Shown here piece after piece: positions 12,916 to 20,355 of a DNA stretch of 32,283 bases. Source of the DNA: a virus. Location: IMG/VR virus record IMGVR_UViG_3300025732_000164, positions 1 to 32,283 of that record; one strand, 5' to 3'. Position 1 is the first letter of the stretch, and each line of letters opens with the position of its first letter. The notes beneath the pieces are model-generated. The model was given only the letters and a program-made list of their open reading frames with translations. It made no database searches and had not been told where the DNA came from. The position numbers were made by a program, and so were the translations under genes.

Positions 12916-15387
12916 ATGAGCTACTACACGAGCGTCGTCGAGCGCGGAGACGCGATCTTAGTCCGCGGGTTTGAGAACGGTCTGCGCTTTCAGCGCAGAG
13001 ACACGTACAAGCCTAGGATGTTTGTCCCAAGCAAGGACGGAGAGTGGCGGAGCCACACCGGGACTAGGCTTGATGAGATTGAGTTCTCAGGCATGCGAGA
13101 CGCTCGAGAGTACACTCGCACATACTCCGAGGTCAGTAACTTTAAGCTTCACGGTCTGAACCGGTACGCGTACACGTACATCAACGAGCGGTACCCGGGC
13201 GACATAGAGTACGACGTCGATAAGATTCGCGTGGCGAACATCGACATCGAGGTCGCGTCTAACGACGGCTTCCCAGACCCAGAGGACGCTAAGCACCCGA
13301 TCATCGCGATCACTCTGCGCGTGGCTGGCATGAGCTACGTGTTCGGCACGGGAGAATTCTCTACGGATAGGCGAGACGTGGAGTACACTCGGTGCGCTAA
13401 CGAGGACGAGATCCTCATGCGATTCGTTCACCAGTGGGCGAGTAAGCACCCAGACATCGTCACCGGGTGGAACATCGACAAGTTCGACATACCGTACGTC
13501 GCGCGCCGGCTCCTGATGCTCGGAGAGCGTCGGCGAGATGACTACCTCAAGCTGCTCTCTCCGTGGGGCATAGTCAAGAACAACTCTGACCGATCCAACT
13601 TCGGTAAGTCATCCTACCGAGCGTTCGAGATCGTCGGCGTCGAGGTCATCGACTACCTCGCTCTCTATAAGAAGTTCATGTTCGTTCAGCAGGAGTCCTA
13701 CCGCCTCGGTTACATCGCTCACGTCGAGCTCGGTGATAAGAAGATCGACTACTCCGAGTACGAGACCCTGCACAACTTATACCTCAGGGACTATCAGAAG
13801 TTCATCGAGTACAACCTCCACGACGTCGACATCGTCGACCGACTCGAGGACAAGCTTAAGCTGATCGAGATGGTCCTCGCGCTCGCGTACGACGCTAAGG
13901 TCAACTACAGCGACGTATTCATGCCGGCTCGAGTGTGGGACGTGATCATTCACAACCACCTGTGGAAGCGGCGAGTCGCCGTACCGACAAACGTCTCGAG
14001 TCAGAAGACCGAGAGCTACGTCGGCGCGTACGTCAAGGACCCACAGAAAGGTATGCACGACTGGGTCATGTCCTTCGACTTGAACAGCCTGTACCCCCAC
14101 CTCATCATGCAGTACAACATCTCTCCGGAGACTCTGTCGAGCGAGGTCGTAAACGTAGAGTCCATCGACTGGCTGCTCGAGAACGAGCCGCCTGTGACCG
14201 AGGGGTACAGTCTAGCTCCTAACGGGTGCTTGTACAGCAACGAGCGGCAGGGATTTCTTCCCGAGATCATGCAGCGAATGTACGACGACCGCGTGCGCTA
14301 CAAGAGCCTGATGATCGAGGCTCAGAAGAAGCTCGAGGCCGAGCGAGACCCTGCGACTAAGAAGACTCTGGTCAAGGAAGTCTCTCGATACAAGAACGTT
14401 CAGATGGCCAAGAAGGTCTTGCTGAACTCCGCTTACGGCGCTCTTGGCAACCAGTACTTTCGGTTCTTCAACCTGAGCAACGCAGTCGCCATCACCACGG
14501 GTGGCCAGCTCGCGATCCGCTGGGTCGAGCGCGAGCTCAACGCTAAGCTCAACAAGATGATCGGCACAGACGGCGTGGACTACATCATCGCGTCCGACAC
14601 CGACAGCATCTACATTCGCATGGGCGCGCTCGTGGACCGCGTCGGCGTCTCGGCCGACAAGGCTGTCGGCTTCCTCGACAGAGTCTCGAGCGAGGTCATC
14701 CAGCCGGAGATCGATCGGATATACGAGCGGCTCGCTGTGAGAATGAACTGCTTCTCTCAGAAGATGCAGATGAAGCGCGAGTCGATCGCTGACAGAGGAA
14801 TATGGACGGCTAAGAAGCGGTACATCCTCAACGTGCACGACAGCGAGGGCGTGCGGTACTCGAGTCCTAAGCTGAAGGTCATGGGCATCGAGGCCGTGAA
14901 GTCGTCGACTCCGGCCGCGTGCCGAGAGGCCATCAGGGACGCGCTTAAGATCATGATCACGTCTGATCAGAAGACTCTTCGATCATACGTGTCTGACTTC
15001 CGCGAGCGGTTCAAGGCTATGCCGTTCGAGGACGTCGCTTTCCCAAGAAGCGTGCAGTCCCTGAGCGACTACACTCTTGGCTCAGGCTCGATCCCAATCC
15101 ACGTCAGGGCGGCGCTCGTGTACAATAAGAAGCTGCGCGCGATGAAGCTCGACAAGAAGTATGAGCTCATTAAGCCGGGCGAGAAGATCAAGTTCTGCTA
15201 CGTTAAGACTGGCGACCACAACGTCATCGCAGCGATCACCGTCCTCCCGCGAGAGTTCGACATGGCCGGCTCGATCGACTACGACACGCAGTTTCAGAAA
15301 GCGTTCCTAGACCCGCTCGAGGCGATCGTCGAAGCCGTCGGATGGTCGATCGAGGATCGAGCGTCTCTAGAAGACTTCTTCACGTAA
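12916..15387 (+). CDS. gp43: Family B replicative DNA polymerase with proofreading
   Basis: This 823-residue protein (T4 gp43 has 898) is the replicative polymerase. Exonuclease motifs: Exo I NIDIEVAS (D110, E112), Exo II GWNIDKFDIPYV, and Exo III YNLHDVDIVDRL. Polymerase motifs: A FDLNSLYPHLI (D388), B KKVLLNSAYGALGN, and C SDTDSIYI (D561, D563). All catalytic acids are present and no frameshift is seen. Unlike some T4-like phages, the gene is not split. ATG 12916 has no Shine-Dalgarno and coincides with the predicted transcription start. The gene is separated from gp45/44/62 by the hsp20 and lysis genes. Confidence 0.97.
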   Translation: MSYYTSVVERGDAILVRGFENGLRFQRRDTYKPRMFVPSKDGEWRSHTGTRLDEIEFSGMRDAREYTRTYSEVSNFKLHGLNRYAYTYINERYPGDIEYDVDKIRVANIDIEVASNDGFPDPEDAKHPIIAITLRVAGMSYVFGTGEFSTDRRDVEYTRCANEDEILMRFVHQWASKHPDIVTGWNIDKFDIPYVARRLLMLGERRRDDYLKLLSPWGIVKNNSDRSNFGKSSYRAFEIVGVEVIDYLALYKKFMFVQQESYRLGYIAHVELGDKKIDYSEYETLHNLYLRDYQKFIEYNLHDVDIVDRLEDKLKLIEMVLALAYDAKVNYSDVFMPARVWDVIIHNHLWKRRVAVPTNVSSQKTESYVGAYVKDPQKGMHDWVMSFDLNSLYPHLIMQYNISPETLSSEVVNVESIDWLLENEPPVTEGYSLAPNGCLYSNERQGFLPEIMQRMYDDRVRYKSLMIEAQKKLEAERDPATKKTLVKEVSRYKNVQMAKKVLLNSAYGALGNQYFRFFNLSNAVAITTGGQLAIRWVERELNAKLNKMIGTDGVDYIIASDTDSIYIRMGALVDRVGVSADKAVGFLDRVSSEVIQPEIDRIYERLAVRMNCFSQKMQMKRESIADRGIWTAKKRYILNVHDSEGVRYSSPKLKVMGIEAVKSSTPAACREAIRDALKIMITSDQKTLRSYVSDFRERFKAMPFEDVAFPRSVQSLSDYTLGSGSIPIHVRAALVYNKKLRAMKLDKKYELIKPGEKIKFCYVKTGDHNVIAAITVLPREFDMAGSIDYDTQFQKAFLDPLEAIVEAVGWSIEDRASLEDFFT

Positions 15388-15389
15388 GG

Positions 15390-15397
15390 TATAAATA
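15390..15397 (+). promoter_or_regulatory. Late promoter TATAAATA adjoining an ATG
   Basis: A perfect late consensus starting three bases after the gp43 stop. The next ATG is at 15402, four bases past the box, so a late transcript would begin at or within the start codon and be leaderless. Confidence 0.75.
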
Positions 15398-15401
15398 CGA
15401 C

Positions 15402-15782
15402 ATGACCAACGTTCCTCCAGAGTACCTGGGCTACGACTACGGCTTCACTGCAGTGGACGAGAGCGACATGCTGCTCAAGAAGTCCCAGGCAGCCGAGCCC
15501 GCTGCGCCACAGCTTCCAGCAGACGTACTCGAGTCGATCCTCGATAGGATCGAGTCCAAGCTGGACAACATTGGGATCGCGGTGCAAGACGTTGGAGCGA
15601 AAGGCACGGCTCTCGTCGAGTCCACAGAGTACGGCGAGAAGATCAAGAAGCTCGAGGCCATCATCGTGCCTCTTCTGAACAACCTCTTGAAGACGGCTGA
15701 CAAAGAGTGGATCCACTGGCCGAACAGGCGAGAGACTCTTCAGAGACAACTCGACGCAGTCATATCCATAACTCGAGGCTGA
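15402..15782 (+). CDS. Conserved T4-like phage protein with coiled coil
   Basis: This 126-residue protein starts MTNVPPEYLGYDYGFTAVDE, an N-terminal pattern I recall from marine T4-like phages, and ends KKLEAIIVPLLNNLLKTADK...IHWPNRRETL, also conserved in that group. The middle (about 43-72) is helical and probably coiled-coil. No enzyme motif or membrane segment is visible. The ATG has no Shine-Dalgarno; a late promoter directly abuts it. An upstream in-frame extension into gp43 was not used because the conserved N-terminus starts here. The late promoter suggests a structural or assembly role. The next gene starts one base after its stop. Confidence 0.75.
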   Translation: MTNVPPEYLGYDYGFTAVDESDMLLKKSQAAEPAAPQLPADVLESILDRIESKLDNIGIAVQDVGAKGTALVESTEYGEKIKKLEAIIVPLLNNLLKTADKEWIHWPNRRETLQRQLDAVISITRG

Positions 15783-15783
15783 C

Positions 15784-16647
15784 TTGCAGAAGCTAGACTC
15801 TATCGCCGCTGGTGCGGTCGGAGTCGTCATATCGGCCGTGGCTGCCTGGTACTCGATCCTAGGCTTGACCACGATGTTCTCAGGAGCGTTCTGGCCCGTC
15901 CTAGTCATGGGCACCGTCCTCGAGACCGGCAAGGTCGTCACTGCGTCCTGGCTCTATAGGAACTGGAGAGACGTGCCTCAAGCGATGCGCGCGTACTTCT
16001 CAGCGGCCGTCGTCGTCCTGATGGTCGTCACTAGCGTCGGCATATTTGGGTACCTATCCAGCGCGCACGTGTCTGGGTCCGTCGAGACCGGAGACTATCG
16101 AGCTAGAGTCGCGTACATAGACTCAGAGATAGCGACTCAAGTGACTGCAGAGGCTGCGGCGGTCAGGCAGCTTAAGCAGCTGGACTCTGCGGTCGAGAAG
16201 CTCATAGAACTCGACCAAGTGTCCAAGTCGGTGCAGCTCAGGCAGCAGCAAGCTAGAGACCGCGAGGCGCTCAGGACCGAGGTCAGGCGCGCTCAGGACG
16301 CTTCGGCTGCGCTGAGGACCGAGCGCGCGAGCGTCGCCACTCTCATAAGACGGGCAGAGGCCGAGGCTGGTCCGGTTCGATACGTCTCGGAGCTCGTGTA
16401 CGGCGAGTCTAGCCAGGAGTACATGGACAGGGCCATACGAATGGTCATAGTACTACTCGTGTTCGCGTTCGACCCACTCGCGATACTCCTCATCATGGCC
16501 GCCAGCTATCGAAAGACGTCGGTCGACCTACCCACGGGATCCATAACTTCTGCGGTGAAGCTCGACTCTGCTGGTAAGCCTGACGGATCGTCGAGCGTGT
16601 ACGTCCCGGACTACCCTGAGTACAGGCCGCGTAAGAGAAGGCGTTGA
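15784..16647 (+). CDS. Conserved phage membrane protein with long periplasmic-type coiled coil
   Basis: This 287-residue protein begins with two or three transmembrane helices: about 7-32, 33-50 (GAFWPVLVMGTVLETGKVVTA) and 70-92 (YFSAAVVVLMVVTSVGIFGYL). A long charged coiled coil follows (about 105-205), then a C-terminal transmembrane helix (about 220-240, MVIVLLVFAFDPLAILLIMAA) and a basic tail ending RPRKRRR. The ETGKVVTASWLYRNW segment is characteristic of a family I recall from many T4-like marine phages, with no known function. The start is TTG 15784 with GAGG nearby, probably coupled to the gene before. ATA and CTA codons are frequent, suggesting modest expression. Membrane or superinfection roles are possible but unproven. 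Confidence 0.75.
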   Translation: MQKLDSIAAGAVGVVISAVAAWYSILGLTTMFSGAFWPVLVMGTVLETGKVVTASWLYRNWRDVPQAMRAYFSAAVVVLMVVTSVGIFGYLSSAHVSGSVETGDYRARVAYIDSEIATQVTAEAAAVRQLKQLDSAVEKLIELDQVSKSVQLRQQQARDREALRTEVRRAQDASAALRTERASVATLIRRAEAEAGPVRYVSELVYGESSQEYMDRAIRMVIVLLVFAFDPLAILLIMAASYRKTSVDLPTGSITSAVKLDSAGKPDGSSSVYVPDYPEYRPRKRRR

Positions 16648-16672
16648 CATCCGTCTCGTCTTGTGTTAGATT
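16644..16672 (+). promoter_or_regulatory. Sigma70-type extended -10 promoter for uvsX
   Basis: TTGACA (16644-16649, overlapping the preceding stop), a 17-base spacer ending in TGT, TAGATT (16667-16672). The expected start is near 16679, giving a leader of about 23 bases with GGAGG. Confidence 0.87.
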
Positions 16673-16701
16673 ATTGACTCACCCTTGGCAATGGAGGCTA
16701 C

Positions 16702-17763
16702 ATGGCTAACTTCTTTCGAGAGATGGTTCGCGAGCTTGCGGACCCGGACACTCACTTGGCCGAGGACGGCCTTCACTCGAGCGAGTTCACTGGGTGGATC
16801 GACACCGGCTCGTACATCCTGAACGCTGCACTGAGCGGGACCATCTACGGCGGCATCCCGAACAACAAGATCACGGCCTTCGCGGGCGAGTCTGCCACGG
16901 GTAAGACTTTCTTCGTCCTCGGCGTGATGCGACAGTTCCTCATGGACAATCCGGACGCAGGCATCATCTACTACGACACCGAGGCCGCGGTCACCAAGAA
17001 GATGATGGTCGACCGCGGTGTCGACGTCTCTCGAGTCATCGTCTCCGAGCAGTCGACGGTGCAGGGTTTCCGAACCCACGCTATGCGCACTCTTGACCGA
17101 TACATGGAGAACAAGGACCGCCCACCGATGATGCTGGTCCTCGACAGCCTCGGCCAGCTGTCGACCGACAAGGAGGTCAACGACATCTCCGAGGGCAAGG
17201 ACGCTAGAGACATGACTCGAGCGCAGCTCATCCGCGGTGCGTTCAGGGCACTGTCTCTGAAGCTGGCTAAGGCTAAGTGCCCGATGCTCGTGACCAACCA
17301 CGTCGGCGAGCTCATCGGCAGCTACGTCCCGATGAAGGTCATGGGCGGCGGCTCCGGCCTGAGGTACGCAGCGTCTCAGATCGTTTTCCTCTCTAAGAAG
17401 AAGGATCGAGAGGGCACCGAGGTAGTCGGCAACATCATCCACTGCAAGATGGAGAAGAGTCGACTCACCAAGGAGAATAAGATGGTCGACGTCCGCCTGA
17501 CGTACGACCGAGGCCTCGACCGACACTACGGACTCCTCGAGCTGGCAGAGAAGCACGACTTGATCCGTAAGTCAGGCACTCGGTACGAGATGGCCGACGG
17601 ATCCAAGGTCTTTGGAAAGTCGATCATGGAGGACCCAGAGAAGTACTTCACTAAGGAGGTCCTCGACGCCATCGACGCAGCGGCCAAGACAGAGTTTCTC
17701 TATGGGACTAAGGAAGACGAGGACGCGGAGGACGGCGATGAGATCGGTAGCGAGTCTAAGTAA
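16702..17763 (+). CDS. uvsX: RecA-like recombinase UvsX
   Basis: This 353-residue RecA-family protein coats single-stranded DNA and drives strand exchange in recombination-dependent replication. Walker A is GESATGKT (62-69), the catalytic glutamate region is YYDTEAAV (around E94), Walker B is MMLVLDS (143-149), and PMLVTNHVGE is the RecA L2-side segment. The C-terminus is very acidic (KEDEDAEDGDEIGSESK), as in T4 UvsX. ATG 16702 follows GGAGG (16693-16697). C-ending codons indicate strong expression. It ends 26 bases inside the next gene's reading frame; gp41 follows, so recombination and replication genes are clustered. Confidence 0.95.
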   Translation: MANFFREMVRELADPDTHLAEDGLHSSEFTGWIDTGSYILNAALSGTIYGGIPNNKITAFAGESATGKTFFVLGVMRQFLMDNPDAGIIYYDTEAAVTKKMMVDRGVDVSRVIVSEQSTVQGFRTHAMRTLDRYMENKDRPPMMLVLDSLGQLSTDKEVNDISEGKDARDMTRAQLIRGAFRALSLKLAKAKCPMLVTNHVGELIGSYVPMKVMGGGSGLRYAASQIVFLSKKKDREGTEVVGNIIHCKMEKSRLTKENKMVDVRLTYDRGLDRHYGLLELAEKHDLIRKSGTRYEMADGSKVFGKSIMEDPEKYFTKEVLDAIDAAAKTEFLYGTKEDEDAEDGDEIGSESK

Positions 17764-18052
17764 GCCGCCGGCGTACGCGGCTCTTCCCGAAGAGAGCGAG
17801 TGCGTTCGCATACGCATCGAGGAGGGTCCGCTCTCCGGGATGGTGTTCAACTTCAACACTCTGAGAGTCGGGAGCGTTGACTCTGAGAGCGACGAGGTCC
17901 CCGTTAAGTTTAGCTACGAAGTAACGACTCCTCCCATGGACGAGAGCTACGACGCGGTCTTTGACAAGGAGGCGACCGACGAGACCATCGCGGCCATCCT
18001 CTTTGACATAATCGAGTGCGTGGCGTGTAGGAACTCTAAGAGCGGCGAGTGA
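17738..18052 (+). CDS. Conserved small phage protein between uvsX and gp41
   Basis: This 104-residue protein overlaps the uvsX end by 26 bases in another frame. ATG 17738 follows GGAGGA (17727-17732) with good spacing; the long in-frame extension further upstream lies wholly inside uvsX and is not used. The sequence ECVRIRIEEGPLSGMVFNFN and DETIAAILFDIIE suggests a mixed alpha/beta fold. I recall similar acidic proteins beside uvsX in marine T4-like phages, with no known role. It has two C-terminal cysteines (ECVACR). Its position suggests a part in recombination or replication, which is inference. Confidence 0.7.
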   Translation: MRSVASLSKPPAYAALPEESECVRIRIEEGPLSGMVFNFNTLRVGSVDSESDEVPVKFSYEVTTPPMDESYDAVFDKEATDETIAAILFDIIECVACRNSKSGE

Positions 18053-18058
18053 TCTCAG

Positions 18059-18087
18059 TTGACACGAGTGCGGTAGTGTGATACTAT
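18059..18087 (+). promoter_or_regulatory. Sigma70-type extended -10 promoter for gp41
   Basis: TTGACA (18059-18064), a 17-base spacer ending in TGA, TACTAT (18082-18087). The gp41 ATG (18094) lies seven bases after the box, at the expected transcription start, so this mRNA too would be leaderless. Confidence 0.87.
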
Positions 18088-18093
18088 GGTAAC

Positions 18094-19512
18094 ATGCGTA
18101 TAGAGAGCGTCATCCTTCGCAGCCTCCTTCACGACGAGGCTTATCTTAGAAAAGCACTGCCGTTCGTCAAGCCTGAGTACTTCTCGGACTCGGCCGAGCG
18201 TAACGTCTACGGAGTCATATCTGACTTCGTTCAGAAGTACAACGCTCGGCCGACAGCCGACGCTCTGGCAGTCATGGTCTCCGACCAGAGGGGGCTCAGC
18301 GAGTCTGACTTCAAGAGGTCGGGCGAGATCGTCGAGTCTCTCAGAGAGGCCGGCGAGACCGACGTCGCGTGGCTGACCGACGAGACCGAGAAGTTCTGCC
18401 AGGAGCGAGCGATCTACAACGCGATCATGGAGTCCATCTCCATCATCGACGGTAAGTCTAAGACGCTCGACAAGGGTAGCATTCCGAAGGTCCTGCAGGA
18501 CGCGCTGTCGGTGTCGTTCGACGCTCACGTCGGTCACGACTTCATCGAGGACTCCTCCAACCGCTTCGAGTACTATCACCGAGTCGAGGAGCGGCTCCCG
18601 TTCGACATCGACTATCTAAACTCCGTGACCGGCGGCGGCCTGCCTAGGAAGACTCTCAACATGATCCTCGCGGGCACCGGAGTCGGTAAGACTCTAGCGA
18701 TGTGCCACATGGCCTCGAGCAACATGACCGACGGCAAGAACGTCTTGTACGTGACGATGGAGATGGCCGAGGAGAAGATCGCCGAGAGGATCGACTCGAA
18801 CCTCCTCGACGTGCCGATCGCCGACCTCAGGACCCTATCGCGCGAGTCCTACGACAAGAGAGTGGCTCGACTCCGAGAGAAGACGGTCGGAAAGCTCATC
18901 ATCAAGGAGTACCCGACTGCCGGAGCTCACGTCGGTCACTTTCGGCACCTGCTGAACGAGCTGCACCTGAAGCGGTCTTTTCGTCCAGACGTCGTCTACC
19001 TGGATTACCTAAATATATGCATGTCGTCCAGGATCAAGCCGGGCTCCAACGTGAACACGTACCAGTACGTCAAGGCCATCGCTGAGGAAGTCCGCGGCCT
19101 AGCCGTGGAGTTCAACATTCCTATAATCTCAGCGACTCAGACCACTCGGTCAGGATACGCGAACAGCGACCCCGACCTGACGGACACTTCCGAGTCCTTC
19201 GGCCTGCCGGCCACTGCCGACTTCATGATCGCCCTCGTCTCGAGCGAGGACCTCGAGGAGCTCGGCCAGCTCATGGTCAAGCAGCTTAAGAACCGGTACG
19301 GAGACCCGACGGTCAACCGAAAGTTCATGGTCGGCGTCGACCGGTCCAAGATGCGACTCTACAACGTGGAGGAGTCGGCTCAGGCCGGCGTCTCCGACGG
19401 CCCAGTCATGGATAAGACTGGGTTCGGTAAGAGGCAGCGAGAGGACGACTCTATGAAGTGGGCGACTAAGCGAATGGGCAGAAAGGACTTCACTGGATTA
19501 AAGGTGTCATGA
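18094..19512 (+). CDS. gp41: Replicative DNA helicase (DnaB-like)
   Basis: This 472-residue protein is the T4 gp41 homologue (T4: 475), a hexameric 5'-3' helicase that also carries the primase. The N-terminal helical domain covers about 1-150. The RecA-like ATPase core has Walker A GTGVGKT (194-200), TMEMAEEKIAERI (the DnaB H1a region), Walker B VVYLDYLN (D304), and SATQTTRSGY, the H3 region that senses ATP. The C-terminus is basic. ATG 18094 lacks a Shine-Dalgarno and sits at the predicted transcription start. Its stop overlaps the ATG of the next gene. Confidence 0.95.
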   Translation: MRIESVILRSLLHDEAYLRKALPFVKPEYFSDSAERNVYGVISDFVQKYNARPTADALAVMVSDQRGLSESDFKRSGEIVESLREAGETDVAWLTDETEKFCQERAIYNAIMESISIIDGKSKTLDKGSIPKVLQDALSVSFDAHVGHDFIEDSSNRFEYYHRVEERLPFDIDYLNSVTGGGLPRKTLNMILAGTGVGKTLAMCHMASSNMTDGKNVLYVTMEMAEEKIAERIDSNLLDVPIADLRTLSRESYDKRVARLREKTVGKLIIKEYPTAGAHVGHFRHLLNELHLKRSFRPDVVYLDYLNICMSSRIKPGSNVNTYQYVKAIAEEVRGLAVEFNIPIISATQTTRSGYANSDPDLTDTSESFGLPATADFMIALVSSEDLEELGQLMVKQLKNRYGDPTVNRKFMVGVDRSKMRLYNVEESAQAGVSDGPVMDKTGFGKRQREDDSMKWATKRMGRKDFTGLKVS

Positions 19513-19700
19513 GTAAGAGCTGGAAGAAGAACCGCGACTGGAGCGACGAGTACGACGCCGACGAGAAGCGAGAGATGCATCGCCGGCGACGAGAGGACAG
19601 GCGAGAGAGCAGCTGGGACCGCGAGGAGGTGGACTACTCCCTGAGGGACAACGCTCGCCAGCCTGAGGTTCGTAAACCTAAGGTCTGGAGCAGATACTAG
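19509..19700 (+). CDS. Small highly charged protein downstream of gp41
   Basis: This 63-residue protein starts in an ATGA overlap with the gp41 stop. It is extremely charged: KKNRDWSDEYDADEKREMHR followed by RRREDRRESSWDREEVD, with no hydrophobic core, so it is probably disordered and may bind nucleic acid or a protein partner. I recall small charged proteins of this kind in marine T4-like phages but no function. Translation is likely coupled to gp41. Confidence 0.65.
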   Translation: MSKSWKKNRDWSDEYDADEKREMHRRRREDRRESSWDREEVDYSLRDNARQPEVRKPKVWSRY

Positions 19701-19710
19701 GGAGGCTAGC

Positions 19711-20181
19711 ATGGCGTACGTAAGCGTGACTGGCAGCGCTGGCAACAGCGGCGTCAAGAAGTGGGAGTACGCGTGCGCGGTCGAGTGGATGCTCAACGAG
19801 CTGGCCGGAAAGAGGCTGACTTCCAGACTCGAGGTCAACGTTAGGCTAGTGCCTGGGCTAAAAGCTAAGGACGGGTGCAAGGGTGACTGCACCTGGGAGG
19901 ACGACAACCTCCGCCCGAGGGAGTTCACCGTACGGTTGGACACCGAGATGCCGAGACAGACGCAGTTTAAGATCCTAGCGCACGAGCTCACGCACGTCAA
20001 GCAGTACGCTCGCGGAGAGCTCTTCGACACGTGCCGCTTAGACAAGATCAGGTGGAAGCGTCGCATGTACGCGTATCCGGACAAGGTGAGTAACAGAGTC
20101 TACATGAAGTGGCCCTGGGAGGTCGAGGCCAGGAAGATGGAGCAAGTTCTCTATAAGAAGTGGGTCAACCGAAGTGAGTGA
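19711..20181 (+). CDS. Zinc metalloprotease-like protein (SprT/zincin type)
   Basis: This 156-residue protein contains LAHELTHVKQ, an HExxH zinc-peptidase motif (H91, E92, H95), with a downstream glutamate-rich helix WPWEVEARKME (E137 or E139) that could provide the third zinc ligand. Two cysteines (DGCKGDC, 56-60) precede it. Small HExxH proteins are common in T4-like marine phages and are labelled peptidases without a known substrate. It might process host or phage proteins, or act on DNA-protein crosslinks as SprT relatives do; both are inference. ATG 19711 follows GGGAGG. It lies in the gp41 operon. Confidence 0.72.
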   Translation: MAYVSVTGSAGNSGVKKWEYACAVEWMLNELAGKRLTSRLEVNVRLVPGLKAKDGCKGDCTWEDDNLRPREFTVRLDTEMPRQTQFKILAHELTHVKQYARGELFDTCRLDKIRWKRRMYAYPDKVSNRVYMKWPWEVEARKMEQVLYKKWVNRSE

Positions 20182-20191
20182 GGAAGTCGCG

Positions 20192-20353
20192 ATGCAAGAG
20201 GTCAAGGAGATCGTCGAGAGTATCTGGAACCGACGAATCGACGCAGTATCAGACGCGTACGCTCGGTGCCAGGAAGCCGGCTGCTCTTGGGGAGTGAACT
20301 ACTGGGCGGGCGTCTACTCGTCGCTCGTTCGAGTCTCTTCCACCAAGGAGTAG
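20192..20353 (+). CDS. 53-residue hypothetical protein
   Basis: ATG 20192 follows AGGAAG (20181-20186), five bases away. A GTG at 20174 in the same frame is an alternative (59 residues). The peptide runs MQEVKEIVESIWNRRIDAVS with two cysteines further on (RCQEAGCSW) and ends SSTKE. It has no membrane segment and I do not recognise it. The next gene's ribosome site (AAGGAG) lies within its last codons, so the two are coupled. Confidence 0.55.
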   Translation: MQEVKEIVESIWNRRIDAVSDAYARCQEAGCSWGVNYWAGVYSSLVRVSSTKE

Positions 20354-20355
20354 CC

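Noticed and set aside
17612-17737. Extended start for the small gene after uvsX
   Set aside because: It would lie wholly inside the acidic C-terminus of uvsX; ATG 17738 with GGAGGA is sufficient.
20266-20355. Longer N-terminus for the phosphate transporter
   Set aside because: The extension overlaps the 53-residue gene in another frame, lacks a ribosome site, and does not match the family N-terminus; GTG 20356 has AAGGAG at ideal spacing.
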